Shown here piece by piece: positions 40,244-53,322 of a stretch of DNA of 64,000 nucleotides. Where the stretch lies: assembly GCF_002754935.1 (NCBI RefSeq), contig NZ_CP018092.1, positions 2,393,501-2,457,500 on the forward strand. Direction: 5' to 3'. This DNA is from Thermostichus lividus PCC 6715. GTDB lineage: Bacteria; Cyanobacteriota; Cyanobacteriia; Thermosynechococcales; Thermosynechococcaceae. The notes below the pieces were generated by a model, which was not told where the DNA came from, ran no database searches, and saw only the letters and a list, made by a program, of their open reading frames with translations. The stretch's first letter is position 1. Every line of letters starts with the position of its first letter. The position numbers and the translations under genes are program-made.

Positions 40244-40346
40244 AGTGTGCCTCAGTGGTGGTGCCGTCTGGGTTGCCCTATTTTGGTTGTACTTGATTTG
40301 GCGAGGCGATCGCCAACGGTGGCTGCCCCTACCCTAGATTAAGGGA

Positions 40347-40874
40347 CTAAGTCACTGGCACGGCTAACCACGACATCAGGGTAGAACCGGTGATCTGGAG
40401 TTCGCTGTTGAGTTCGGGGATCGGGATAAAGACAACGCCGCCACTACAGGAGATTGCACCAACAGAGCGCCACGCCCCCGCCGTGTAAACTAGCACCTGA
40501 TCCACTGCTTGACGGCGCCAACTTCGCCACATATCGCTAGCGGTGCAATCGTAGAGTTGCCATCCGGCAGGAATATCAACCGCCCTAAAGGCAACCAATT
40601 GGGCGTTGTTGTCTGCTAGGTCTGGAAAAAACGAGGCGGCAATCAAGGCTTGACGCAAGGGTTCCCATGCCTCGGAGTATCGCTTCACAATGAGTTGAAG
40701 ATCTTGGCGATCGCCCGCTTGACGCTTGGCGGTGGCAATAACCCCCGCCTTATTATCCACCAGTTGCAGTGTGCCAAAGGCAGACTCCACCCGATAGTTG
40801 GCATTAGAGAGCAGACTTGGAATTCCCTTGAGGGCATCGGCAATGAAAGCCGCAAAGAGTTCTGCATCATCCAT
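40347..40874 (-). CDS. Protein of unknown function
   Basis: This 175-residue soluble protein has no signal peptide or membrane segment. It shows alternating strands and helices with no motif I know. It lies upstream of the kinase gene on the same strand and could be its partner, but that is inference. Its start at ATG 40874 faces a 283-bp divergent region shared with psbO. Confidence 0.6.
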   Translation of the reverse strand: MDDAELFAAFIADALKGIPSLLSNANYRVESAFGTLQLVDNKAGVIATAKRQAGDRQDLQLIVKRYSEAWEPLRQALIAASFFPDLADNNAQLVAFRAVDIPAGWQLYDCTASDMWRSWRRQAVDQVLVYTAGAWRSVGAISCSGGVVFIPIPELNSELQITGSTLMSWLAVPVT

Positions 40875-41048
40875 AGGTTACCCCTTCTCCACCGCAGTTT
40901 GCCGCAATTCCCGCTTAGTAACCAGTGTACCCACTTTGCAGGGAGGCGCAGACGCCCACCTCTGCCAACGGATGGTATTTGGTATTTTATTGCTGGCAAA
41001 TTAAAACCCGCCAAGAAATTTCTTTTCTGAGGCGATCGCAAACCTCCG

Positions 41049-41054
41049 TATAAT
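41049..41054 (+). promoter_or_regulatory. Probable -10 element of psbO
   Basis: A perfect TATAAT lies 104 bp before the psbO start. No good -35 hexamer is seen at 17 bp; TTTCTTTTC lies near that distance. If used, the mRNA leader would be about 95 nt and would end with the ribosome site GAGGTTAACC. Confidence 0.5.
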
Positions 41055-41157
41055 CATGGATTGAAAGGGAGTCGTAACACTGCCTTCACTGGACTCTTAA
41101 CCGGGGGTATCTCCCAACTCTGACTGCTTTGAGATGCTTTGACTTCTGAGGTTAACC

Positions 41158-41976
41158 ATGAAATATCGCATTTTAATGGCGACTCTATTGGCGGTATGCC
41201 TAGGAATAGTTTCCTGGAGTACGCCAGCTATGGCCGCAAAACAGACTTTAACCTACGATGATATTGTTGGTACGGGTCTGGCCAATACTTGCCCGACACT
41301 GGATGATTCTGCGCGGGGTTCCTATCCCATTGATAGTTCAAAATCCTATCGGGTGGTGCAACTGTGCTTACAACCTACCACGTTCCTAGTGAAAGAAGAG
41401 CCAAAGAATAAACGGCAAGAAGCTGAGTTTGTGCCAACGAAGTTGGTTACCCGCGAAACCACGAGCCTAGATCAGATTCAAGGGGAACTCAAGGTCAACA
41501 GCGATGGTAGCCTCACCTTTGTGGAAGAGGATGGGATTGACTTTCAGCCGATTACGGTGCAAATGCCTGGTGGTGAGCGGATTCCATTATTGTTTACTGT
41601 GAAAAACCTCGTGGCAACGACGCAGCCCAATATCACCAGTATCACTACCTCCACGGATTTTAGTGGCCAATTTAACGTGCCCTCCTACCGCACCTCTAAT
41701 TTCCTTGATCCCAAGGGGCGGGGGCTGGCAGCGGGCTATGATTCGGCAGTCGCAATTCCCCAGTCCAGCGATGAGCAGTTGGCTCGGGCAAATGTCAAGC
41801 GCTTTTCGCTGACGAAGGGTAACATTTCCTTGAATGTTGCTAAAGTTGATGGGCGCACTGGCGAAATTGCCGGTACATTTGAGAGTGAGCAACTCTCTGA
41901 CGATGATATGGGTGCCCATGAAGCGCATGAAGTAAAAATTCAAGGGGTCTTTTACGCTCGCATTGAGCCTGCTTAG
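41158..41976 (+). CDS. psbO: Photosystem II manganese-stabilising protein PsbO
   Basis: The 272-residue precursor has a twin-hydrophobic signal ending STPAMA-AKQ, which targets the thylakoid lumen. Mature PsbO begins with KQTLTYDDIVGTGLANTCPTL and keeps the disulfide pair (Cys in NTCPTL and VQLCLQP). It supports the manganese cluster of photosystem II as a lumenal beta-barrel. The precursor length of 272 matches thermophilic cyanobacteria. It is followed after 12 bp by an ABC ATPase gene. Confidence 0.98.
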   Translation: MKYRILMATLLAVCLGIVSWSTPAMAAKQTLTYDDIVGTGLANTCPTLDDSARGSYPIDSSKSYRVVQLCLQPTTFLVKEEPKNKRQEAEFVPTKLVTRETTSLDQIQGELKVNSDGSLTFVEEDGIDFQPITVQMPGGERIPLLFTVKNLVATTQPNITSITTSTDFSGQFNVPSYRTSNFLDPKGRGLAAGYDSAVAIPQSSDEQLARANVKRFSLTKGNISLNVAKVDGRTGEIAGTFESEQLSDDDMGAHEAHEVKIQGVFYARIEPA

Positions 41977-41988
41977 GATCGACGGTTA

Positions 41989-43590
41989 ATGGCGACTCTA
42001 CTGGAACTTCACCATTTGCGGGTCGCCTATCCCCCTACTGGATCATCATCTGCTACAGGGTTTGTGGTGGATGATGTTTCTTTTGCGCTCGCAGCGGGAG
42101 AGCGGCTGGGCTTGGTAGGAGCGTCAGGCTGCGGTAAGTCCACGCTGGGTAAGGCAATTTTGCAATTGTTGCCCAAGGGGTCAATCGTTGAGGGAACGAT
42201 TGTGCTGCGGGGGCGATCGCTCACCCAGTTGAGCCGTAAAGACCTACAGCAGTTGCGAGGAGAGCAGATCGGGTTGGTCTTTCAAGACCCGATGACTCGC
42301 TTGAACCCTTTGATGAGTGTGTATGAGCATTGCGATGAACTGTTGCGCAGCCATTGGCCGCAGTTAACTCGGCGATCGCGGCAGCAGCGGATTGTGCAGA
42401 CGCTAGAAATGGTGAAAATTCCTGCGAGTCGCCTGTATCAGTATCCCCATGAGTTTAGCGGTGGGATGCGGCAGCGGGTGGCGATCGCCCTAGCGCTGCT
42501 GTTAGACCCGCAGCTCATCATTGCCGATGAGCCAACAACCGCCCTAGATGTAACGGTGGCGGCTGAAATTCTCGATGAACTGACCCGCCTCTGCCAAGAG
42601 CAGCAAAAAGGGTTGTTGCTGATTTCCCACGATTTGGCCTTGATGGCGCGCTATTGCGATCGCTTGGCGGTGATGCACGCCGGTAAAATTGTTGAGATCA
42701 ATACCGCCACAACCGTATTGACCCAGCCCCAGCACCCCTATACTCAATCCCTTCTTGCCGCCGCTCACCCCCACCCCTTAACCACGTCTGCTCTCCCAGA
42801 GGCTGCACCGGTGCTAGTGGAGGTACAAGGGCTACAACGACACTACCGCTTGGGTGGCTGGCTGCAACCCAAAACCATCATTCCGGCAGTGGATGGGGTC
42901 GATTTGTGCCTACGGCGGGGCGAAACCCTCGGCTTGGTCGGGGAGTCGGGCTGTGGCAAAAGTACCCTATCCCGTTTGATTTTGCAGTTAATTCCCCCTA
43001 CGGCGGGGGAGGTGGTCTTTTTGGGGCAGAGCCTTGGCAAACTGTCCCCTCAAGATCTGCGAGCCGCGCGGCGCAGCTTTCAAATGGTGTTTCAAGACCC
43101 CCATGCCTGCCTAAACCCGAAAATGACAGTGGGGGAAAACCTGTTGGAACCACTGCTCATTCATCGCCTGCTTGACCGTGGGAGAGCGCAGCAGCGAGTG
43201 CTCGAGATGCTCAACCAAGTGGAACTCACCCCCAGTAGGGAGTATTACCAGCGCTATCCCTATGCGTTGTCCGGGGGACAGCGGCAGCGGGTGGCGATCG
43301 CCCGCGCCCTGATTACTCAGCCACAGTTTGTGGTCTGTGATGAACCCGTGAGTATGCTAGATGCCCATATTCAACGTCAGATTTTAGTGCTCATGCAGCA
43401 GTTGAAAGAACGCCTCCAGCTTACCTATTTGTTTATTACCCACGATTTAGCGGTGGCACGGGGGTTTTGCGATCGCATCGCGGTGATGCACGCTGGTAAA
43501 ATCGTTGAAGTGGCTCCCACGGCAACCCTCTTTGCCCAACCGCAGCATCCCTACACCCAAAAGCTCTTGGCGGCAGCACCAAGCCTCTAA
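41989..43590 (+). CDS. Double ABC-transporter ATPase (oligopeptide/nickel type)
   Basis: The 533-residue protein contains two complete ATP-binding domains in one chain, similar to E. coli YejF or GsiA. The first has Walker [10 protein letters not shown], signature FSGGMRQRV and Walker B LLIADEP-type. The second has [18 protein letters not shown] and FVVCDEP. Each half resembles the DppD/DppF-type subunits. It should drive an importer of peptides or similar solutes, but the permease and binding-protein genes are not in the window. It lies 12 bp after psbO, an unusual neighbour. Confidence 0.9.
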   Translation: MATLLELHHLRVAYPPTGSSSATGFVVDDVSFALAAGERLGLVGASGCGKSTLGKAILQLLPKGSIVEGTIVLRGRSLTQLSRKDLQQLRGEQIGLVFQDPMTRLNPLMSVYEHCDELLRSHWPQLTRRSRQQRIVQTLEMVKIPASRLYQYPHEFSGGMRQRVAIALALLLDPQLIIADEPTTALDVTVAAEILDELTRLCQEQQKGLLLISHDLALMARYCDRLAVMHAGKIVEINTATTVLTQPQHPYTQSLLAAAHPHPLTTSALPEAAPVLVEVQGLQRHYRLGGWLQPKTIIPAVDGVDLCLRRGETLGLVGESGCGKSTLSRLILQLIPPTAGEVVFLGQSLGKLSPQDLRAARRSFQMVFQDPHACLNPKMTVGENLLEPLLIHRLLDRGRAQQRVLEMLNQVELTPSREYYQRYPYALSGGQRQRVAIARALITQPQFVVCDEPVSMLDAHIQRQILVLMQQLKERLQLTYLFITHDLAVARGFCDRIAVMHAGKIVEVAPTATLFAQPQHPYTQKLLAAAPSL

Positions 43591-43600
43591 CCTGCCCGTC

Positions 43601-44280
43601 TCAGTGCGCTAAATGGTTTTCAAGGGCAAAGCGCACTAGCTCGGTACGGCTACTGGTGCCCGTTTTGACAAAGAGACGGCTGACGTACTTTTCAATGTTG
43701 CGCACGCTGGTATTGAGTTGGCTGGCAATTTCTTTGTTCATCAGCCCCTGCACCACCAGTTGCAACACGCTGGCTTCACGGGGGTTAAATCCAGTTGAAT
43801 GGACGGTGGCGGTTTCGGTCGTCCCCCGTCTTGCACAAGCATGGCGCGCAGTTCAGCAATTTGTTGGGCAAGGCTGGCAAGGTTGGGTTCTGCGTCATCC
43901 CGGGCGGCGGCTTGCCGTCGTAAGAGGTTATTGATAATAGCCACCAACTCATCGGGGTCAAAGGGCTTAGAGAGGTAGGCATCGCAGCCAGCATCGTACC
44001 CCTGAATGCGATCGCGCTTCATGCCGCGAGCCGTCAAAAAGACAATGGGAATATGATTGAGATGAGGTTGTTGCCGCACCTGCTCAAGAAAGGCATAGCC
44101 ATCCATTTGCGGCATCATGATATCGGTAATGATGAGATCTGGCACATGGTGTTGCAAATAGTCCAGCGCCGCTTGGCCACTGGGAACCGCCGTCACTTCA
44201 AAGCCGCTGTCTTCAAGATAGGCGGTGACCGCCTCTCGCAGCCCAGGCTCATCATCAACTAACAGTAAGGTTGCGGCCAC
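43601..44280 (-). CDS. NarL/LuxR-type response regulator, frameshifted (Ycf29-like)
   Basis: The N-terminal receiver domain (residues 1-122) has DDE, the phospho-acceptor Asp in LIITDIMMP and the Lys in YLSKPF. The open frame then stops at 43741, but a frame starting within the G run at 43780-43784 restores a LuxR helix-turn-helix (TPREASVLQLVVQGLMNKEI...) that ends at the stop at 43601. Together they make 226 residues. The layout resembles the Ycf29 regulators of cyanobacteria and red algal plastids. A histidine kinase partner is not adjacent. Confidence 0.85.
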
Positions 44281-44292
44281 AGGTCAGCTCCT

Positions 44293-44553
44293 CTATCGGG
44301 GTGGATCAGAGATGACTTCGAGTTCATCGGGGTGCAGGTGTGCGATAAATTTAGGGCTAAAGCGAACTTGACAGGGATAGTTGGGACTAATGGGGCGACC
44401 TTGCCAATCGCTGAGGATGGCGATGATTTCTCCTTCCAGCCCTTGAATGTCAAAGGGTTGATTCCGGTGGTCAGGATGGTGGTACATGATGGTTGAAGGC
44501 TTAACACGCACCCGCAACCCCACACTTAAGGTTGGTTGTTCCATGACACTCAT
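44293..44553 (-). CDS. ftrV: Ferredoxin-thioredoxin reductase variable chain
   Basis: The 86-residue protein matches the FTR variable subunit: VRVKPSTIMYHHPDHRNQPFD, then a strand-rich SH3-like core and the C-terminal HLHPDELEVISD. FTR passes electrons from ferredoxin to thioredoxin in the light. This subunit has no cofactor and stabilises the catalytic chain. The ATG at 44553 or the Met four codons on may be used. It lies 12 bp from the response regulator gene on the same strand. Confidence 0.9.
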   Translation of the reverse strand: MSVMEQPTLSVGLRVRVKPSTIMYHHPDHRNQPFDIQGLEGEIIAILSDWQGRPISPNYPCQVRFSPKFIAHLHPDELEVISDPPR

Positions 44554-44667
44554 TCAGTGTTGCTCCTCGACTGGCAGGGGTTTTATTTTTATGGTCGCAT
44601 ACGGATTGGCATGGGCGATCGCTCTGCCACAATTGGAAATAATCCCGTCATTGCAGCCTAAGGTTCA

Positions 44668-45792
44668 ATGGCTCCCCTCCTGTCTCTGTGCATGATTGTT
44701 AAAAATGAAGCCCACCAGTTACGGCGCTGCTTAACCTCGGTGCAGCCGTGGGTGGACGAAATCATCCTTGTGGATACAGGGTCTGAGGATGACACGGTGG
44801 CGATCGCCGGCGAGTTTACTCCCCATGTTTATGCCGTTGAGTGGCAACAGGATTTTGCGGCAGCTCGCAACTATTCTTTACAGTGGGCAACAGGAGAGTG
44901 GATTTTTTATATCGATGCCGATGAAGAACTCATTGTTACGGATTCCCACTGGCGATCGCAGCTCCTTGATCAAGGGATTGATTGCTTTAGCGTGTTGCGG
45001 CAAGAAGCAGGCACGCACCACAACTGGAGTGACTTTGCCAACGTTCGCTTTGCCCGTCGTCAGCCAGGGCTGAGGTTTGTGGGGGCGTTACATGAACAAT
45101 TGAACACTGCTCAAGGCAAGGTTGGGGCACTCAAAGGGATACATCTGTTGCACCATAACCAGCAAACGCAGGAACAATTTCTCAAAAAAATCCGCGATCG
45201 CAATATCCCGATTCTGGAGCAGATGGTACAGCGGGGCGATCGGCGGCTGATGAACTTGGTGTGCCTAGGGGATCACTATGCCGCCTGTGGTCGAACCGAG
45301 CAGTCACGCGATTGGTACCATCAAGCCCTTGACGCGATCGCCGAGGATATTGAGCAGCAGCGGCTTCCCCAAGAGACCACTTGGCTCCGTCACCTACTGT
45401 TTTGGGCAACCTACACAGCATTCGAGGCTAAGGACTACGACACTGCACAGTACTATGCCAGTTATGGCCTCAGGTACTTCAATGCCTACCCGCCACTACT
45501 TTATGCGGCAGGTCTGATTGTCTTTGAACTGGGGCTACCACGAGGGGCACTGCCCTACTTTCATCGCTGCTTAGACCTTTTCAGTCGTGGTACCTATGAT
45601 CGCAGCGAACCCTTTGATCGCCAGTGGATGACGACTCAGCCTGCCTATAGCCTAGGGTTTACCTATATGACCCTCCAAGAACAGGAGCGTGCTATTACGT
45701 ACTTTCAGAAAACCCTTGAGTTTAATCCGCACTATCAACCAGCGCAACAGCACTTGCAGCACCTTCTATCGGCAACGGCACCTTCAGGGTAA
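44668..45792 (+). CDS. Family 2 glycosyltransferase with C-terminal TPR-like repeats
   Basis: The 374-residue protein begins LSLCMIVKNEAHQLRRCLTS, then DTGSEDDT and the metal-binding DADEEL of a GT-A fold. This is the WaaE/KdtX-like class that uses activated sugars. The second half is alpha-helical with repeat-like units (about 195-370), including a clear TPR near the end. The acceptor is unknown. The last 71 bp overlap the convergent, interrupted histidine kinase gene. Confidence 0.85.
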   Translation: MAPLLSLCMIVKNEAHQLRRCLTSVQPWVDEIILVDTGSEDDTVAIAGEFTPHVYAVEWQQDFAAARNYSLQWATGEWIFYIDADEELIVTDSHWRSQLLDQGIDCFSVLRQEAGTHHNWSDFANVRFARRQPGLRFVGALHEQLNTAQGKVGALKGIHLLHHNQQTQEQFLKKIRDRNIPILEQMVQRGDRRLMNLVCLGDHYAACGRTEQSRDWYHQALDAIAEDIEQQRLPQETTWLRHLLFWATYTAFEAKDYDTAQYYASYGLRYFNAYPPLLYAAGLIVFELGLPRGALPYFHRCLDLFSRGTYDRSEPFDRQWMTTQPAYSLGFTYMTLQEQERAITYFQKTLEFNPHYQPAQQHLQHLLSATAPSG

Positions 45793-46771
45793 TGCGCGTG
45801 CCTGCTCCCACCACAGACCGGATCCACATGCGCCCGCCTAAGCGCTTGGTAACAAGAAAAGCTTTGGTAAGACCAAACCCACCTCCCATAGTTCGCCGCT
45901 GCTGTACGTTTGAGCCGCGCTGGCCAAAGCCCACGACTTTAGCCAATTCATCGCTGGGAATGCCACAGCCAGTATCCTCAACCACAAATTTAAGGTAAAC
46001 TACTCCCAGCTAAAACAGGGAGCTTTCAGTAGCCCTGCAGTTAGCAAGCCAACCGCGAGCCTCTGGGGTGGTTTACGACACCCCAATCGACCGTTACCAG
46101 TGCCTTGAACAACCGTTTCTGGTGTCCGCACTACAATTATAACCTAAGGCAACTGAAGTTGCTAAAGAGGCTTTCCTCCCCGCACTGAAGTACGGGGCTT
46201 CCAGCCCTACCCGATGTGATCAGCACACTCTGCTAAACCAGCAATGATTTCCCCCGGGATCGGTATATTTGCGGGCATTAGCAATGAGATCCCGCATCAC
46301 ATCTTCAAAAATGTGTGGCATCAATATGACCTTACCATCGGGAGAGGCAATATCAAACACCAAATAGTAGTCTGAAGCTTTTTGGGCGGCAATATTGTGG
46401 AGGATACGATAGCGCCCCTTACTATTTTTTTCAATCGCTTGGAAAACCTGCTCAAATTGTTTCTGCAATTCATGGATAGGCATTCTAACCCATTCATCGG
46501 GGTTCGCTTCGCGAGAGAGGAGTTGCTGTACGCGAATTTCAACAATGTCAAATACAGAATGGATGTTAGCGATCGCCTCTTTAACGTCGGGTGTGTCTGC
46601 AAGGTGGGAATACTGCTGCAGCGCTGCCTCTAAATTGTCGGTTATCGTCTGCCGCAAGGCACTGATTTTCTTAAGGTAGGCCAAAATAGTTGGGCGATCG
46701 CTGAGAGCATCGAGAACCTGCTGTAAAAGCTGCAAACTAGGCTGTAACACCTCAAGGTTATCAATCTCCAA
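45722..46771 (-). pseudogene. Histidine kinase (HATPase core) gene interrupted by a 221-bp element
   Basis: The upstream part (46220-46771, TTG start) has a helical N-terminal region and the N-box (DLIANARKYTDPGG). The downstream part (45722-45985) has the G1/G2 boxes (VVEDTGCGIP, GGGFGLTKAFLV). Between them lies a mini-element at 45995-46215. Removing it joins GAT CAC to CTT AAA TTT in frame with the downstream part. One further frame change in the five-C run 46251-46255 is needed to read EIIAGLAECADHLKFVVEDTG. The restored protein would be about 275 residues. As written it cannot make a full kinase. Confidence 0.85.
45995..46215 (-). mobile_element. IS200/IS605-type mini-element without tnpA/tnpB, possible guide-RNA (reRNA) unit
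   Basis: Read on the minus strand, the left end has an imperfect hairpin (CCCCGTACTTCAGTGCGGGG) and a second one (GCAACTTCAGTTGC). It is followed by TATAAT, then about 140 nt of structured G/C-rich sequence with no reading frame. The right end has the hairpin CTCCCTGTTTTAGCTGGGAG and closes with TAGTTTAC. TCAC flanks the left boundary (46216-46219). This is the layout of IS605-family ends and of the scaffold that TnpB uses as its guide RNA. No transposase or nuclease frame is present. Boundaries come from restoring the kinase frame. Confidence 0.65.
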
Positions 46772-46874
46772 GCCCAGAAACTGAATTTCACGTTCACTTT
46801 AGCGTCGCCTAAAGACCAGTCGCTATAATAAGGGCGATCGCGGTGGAACCACTGCCGCTGTGTGGTAACTGTAC

Positions 46875-47384
46875 ATGCTCTCATCCGGCTCTCACTACCC
46901 GATCTTTGGTCCTGAAATCCGCTGCCCCCACTGCCGACAAGTGATTTCGGCCTTAACGCTGACGGATACTTACCTTTGCCCTCGCCATGGCCCCTTTGAA
47001 GCGGATGCAAAAACTCAAGAACTCATGCATCTACAGTCAGGGCGGATTTGGCGACTCTGGGACGGCGAGTGGTATCGCCAACATACTCACCCCGACGGTA
47101 TTCGCTTTGAAATTCACGATGCCCTCGATCGCCTCTATACCCAAGGCTACCGAGCAACAAAGGTCATTATTGCCCAACGCTACCGCGACCTATTTTGTGC
47201 CTACCTCGAACGCAATACCCCTTGGCGTGGCTCCACAGATCCACAAATGCTGCGCCTGTTTGGCCTACCCGTCGAGTTTAGCCCCCCCGCTAACACCGAT
47301 GAACGCTGGGACGTGATTAACTTTGATCTGGAAAAGGAACCGGGTGCTCCCATCCGTCCTCCCTACTTTCGGATGTTTGACTAG
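46875..47384 (+). CDS. Zinc-ribbon-like conserved cyanobacterial protein (TIGR02652-like)
   Basis: This 169-residue soluble protein has two CxxC-type pairs near the N-terminus (IRCPHCRQ and YLCPRHGPF) that could bind zinc. The aromatic WRLWDGEWYRQHTHPDG and a C-terminal NFDLEKEPG region follow. I recall this pattern from the cyanobacterial family TIGR02652, which has no known function. It precedes thiL by 22 bp on the same strand. A DNA- or protein-binding role is only a guess. Confidence 0.75.
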   Translation: MLSSGSHYPIFGPEIRCPHCRQVISALTLTDTYLCPRHGPFEADAKTQELMHLQSGRIWRLWDGEWYRQHTHPDGIRFEIHDALDRLYTQGYRATKVIIAQRYRDLFCAYLERNTPWRGSTDPQMLRLFGLPVEFSPPANTDERWDVINFDLEKEPGAPIRPPYFRMFD

Positions 47385-47406
47385 GCCACGCCGCCCAAGC
47401 AAGAGA

Positions 47407-48423
47407 ATGGAGTTAGGTGTGTCAGACCCAGAAATGACCCTTGGCGACTGTGGCGAGCACCAATTAATCGAGCGGTTACGGTTCTACTGCGCCCCTTCAA
47501 TGATTGGAGATGATGCCGCTGTCTTCGCACCGCCCCAAGATCAACAGATGGTCTTCAGTACAGATGTACTGGTGGATGGGGTGCATTTTAGCTTGGGGAT
47601 GGCCAGCCCAGTGGTGACCATGACCCCATTTGATGTGGGGTGGCGTGCCGCCGCTGCCAACCTTTCCGACATCGCCGCCATGGGGGCAACACCGATCGGG
47701 ATGACCGTGGGTATGGCTGCCCCTAGTCACTGTCCGGTAGCAGTCATCGAGGACATTTATCAAGGACTGGCGGCCTGTTGCCACACCTATGGCACTGCTA
47801 TTTTCGGAGGGGACACCTGCCGCTCTGGGGTACTCAGCCTAAGCATTAGTATTTTGGGCGCTGCCCCACCAGAGCGACTCATTTACCGCCATACTGCCCG
47901 CCCCGGAGATCTAATTCTTGCAACTGGTCTGCACGGTGCTGCCCGCGCTGGCCTCGAATGCTTACTCCAACCAGAATGGGCTGCAACAGTGCCCACAGAA
48001 CTACGGCAGCTTTGGGTTCACGCCCATCAGCACCCCCAACCGCGTCTAGATGTGGTGCAGTGGCTCTGGCAGCAGTCTCCTGCGCCACGGGTGAGTGGGA
48101 TGGATAGCAGTGATGGGTTGGCCGATGCAGTGCTACAAATTTGTGCCGCTAGTGGTGTTGGCGCTATTCTTTCAGCGGAGGCTATTCCCAAGGTGCCCTA
48201 CCTAGACCCAGAACAAGCCTTAGCTTGGGCACTCTACGGCGGTGAAGATTTTGAACTCGTGCTGTGCCTGCCCCCGGCGATCGCCCCGGATTTGTGCGCT
48301 ATGGCAGGCAACCATGCGGCAATCCTTGGCGAAATTACCGCAACCCCTGAGGTTCTCCTGCAACAGGGCAAGGCCTTGCGTCCGCTTCAGCATCAGCACA
48401 CCTTTCAACACTTTAGCCGCTAA
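47407..48423 (+). CDS. thiL: Thiamine-monophosphate kinase
   Basis: The 338-residue protein has ThiL/PurM-fold markers: GDDAAVF near residue 38, the motif STDVLVDGVHF, and later FGGDTCRSG and DSSDGLAD. ThiL phosphorylates thiamine monophosphate to the active diphosphate. The ATG at 47407 is used; a GTG four codons on has a better-spaced GGAG. No thiamine riboswitch is seen upstream. Confidence 0.93.
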   Translation: MELGVSDPEMTLGDCGEHQLIERLRFYCAPSMIGDDAAVFAPPQDQQMVFSTDVLVDGVHFSLGMASPVVTMTPFDVGWRAAAANLSDIAAMGATPIGMTVGMAAPSHCPVAVIEDIYQGLAACCHTYGTAIFGGDTCRSGVLSLSISILGAAPPERLIYRHTARPGDLILATGLHGAARAGLECLLQPEWAATVPTELRQLWVHAHQHPQPRLDVVQWLWQQSPAPRVSGMDSSDGLADAVLQICAASGVGAILSAEAIPKVPYLDPEQALAWALYGGEDFELVLCLPPAIAPDLCAMAGNHAAILGEITATPEVLLQQGKALRPLQHQHTFQHFSR

Positions 48424-48564
48424 TGATCCCCCTAAAATTATGGCGAAAAAGTCAAGGAATATTACAAAAATTCATAAATAGTCGCGGCGATCGCCGCCAA
48501 GTGCCCATGAATTTATACATTTCTTAAAAAATAGCTGACCCATCCCCGAATCGTTCTAATCTAA

Positions 48565-52026
<3,462 letters not shown>

Positions 52027-52070
52027 CTCTTTTGCTAGGATTGCTTAGCAATAGTGTTGTTTACGATGCT

Positions 52071-52110
52071 ATAGGGGTGCAGGGATGTTGTTCCTGTCCC
52101 CCTATTTTTT
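52071..52110 (+). terminator. Intrinsic terminator of apcE
   Basis: A strong G/C-rich hairpin pairs ATAGGGG and CAGG (52071-52084) with CCTG and CCCCTAT, with an ATGTTGTT loop, and is followed by TTTTTT (52105-52110). It lies 44 bp after the apcE stop. Confidence 0.88.
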
Positions 52111-52262
52111 GGCATCTTTTTCCCTAGGGGCGAATGTCTAAATAATTTGCACCAAGAAAATATTTTGGAGGAACCAAAGTTCTGTAAGCTCGGATAGGAG
52201 ACCCCTGAAGGAGCGTCAGGAGGTTGCTTCGTAAGGTTAATTTGTGCATTTAGGAGAGTTGC
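52111..52262 (+). promoter_or_regulatory. Possibly structured leader upstream of glpX
   Basis: The 150 bp between the apcE terminator and glpX contain a purine-rich block (TTTTGGAGGAACC) and a small hairpin, CCTGAaggagcgTCAGG (52204-52220). The gene start has TTAGGAGAG just upstream. I do not recognise a riboswitch class. The block may simply be promoter and 5' UTR. Confidence 0.3.
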
Positions 52263-53305
52263 GTGGATAACGTCATCGGCTTAGAAATTATTGAAGTAGT
52301 AGAGCAGGCGGCGATCGCCTCGGCACGCTGGATGGGAAAAGGCGATAAAAACATGGCAGATCAGGTGGCTGTGGATGCCATGCGCAACCGCATGAATCAG
52401 ATCCACATGCGGGGTCGGATTGTGATTGGCGAAGGGGAGCGAGACGAAGCGCCGATGCTTTATATTGGCGAGGAGGTGGGCATTTGCACCCGCGAAGATG
52501 CGGCTCAGTACTGTAACCCCGAAGAGCTACTAGAAATTGATATTGCGGTTGACCCCTGTGAGGGCACCAACCTCTGTGCCTATGGCCAACCTGGATCCAT
52601 GGCAGTGCTGGCCATTTCTGAAAAAGGTGGGTTGTTTGCTGCCCCTGACTTTTACATGAAAAAGTTGGCAGCCCCTCCTGCAGCCAAAGGCAAAGTTGAT
52701 ATTCGCAAGTCAGCCACAGAAAACCTAAAAATTCTTGCTGAATGTCTTGATCGTGCCATCGATGAACTGGTGATTGTGGTGATGAAGCGCGATCGCCACA
52801 ACGACCTGATCAAAGAAATTCGCGAAGCCGGGGCACGGGTGCAACTGATTTCCGATGGAGACGTGTCTGCTGCCCTTTCCTGTGCCTTTTCGGGAACGAA
52901 TATCCATGCCCTCATGGGAATTGGCGCGGCTCCGGAGGGGGTGATTTCGGCAGCGGCGATGCGAGCTTTGGGAGGACACTTCCAAGGGCAATTGGTCTAT
53001 GATCCAGCAGTGGTGATGACCAAAGAGTGGGCAGGGCGTACCCGAGAGGGGAACCTAGAGGAACTGAAAAAAGCAGGGATTACGGATCCCGATAAGGTGT
53101 ACGATGCCCATGAGCTCGCCTCCGGGGAAACGGTTCTCTTTGCTGCCTGTGGCATTACCCCGGGGTTCTGATGAAGGGCGTGCGCTTCTTTAATGGTGGG
53201 GCACGTACTCAATCCCTTGTCATCTCTACGCAGTCCAAAACGGCTCGCTTTGTTGATACCATCCATATGTTTGACAAGCAGCTGCGATCGCTACAATTGC
53301 ACTAA
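52263..53305 (+). CDS. glpX: Class II fructose-1,6-/sedoheptulose-1,7-bisphosphatase, frameshifted near the 3' end
   Basis: This Calvin-cycle and gluconeogenic enzyme is the single bifunctional F/SBPase of cyanobacteria. It has the lithium-sensitive phosphatase motif DPCEGTNL and the N-terminal [10 protein letters not shown] metal-binding region. The frame as written stops at 53171 after 302 residues. One added base in the G run 53162-53165 gives [16 protein letters not shown] and continues to 53305, for 347 residues, the usual length. Loss of this enzyme should be lethal for a phototroph, so the break is probably a sequence error. GTG start. Confidence 0.93.
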
Positions 53306-53322
53306 ACCAACCCAGTACTGAT

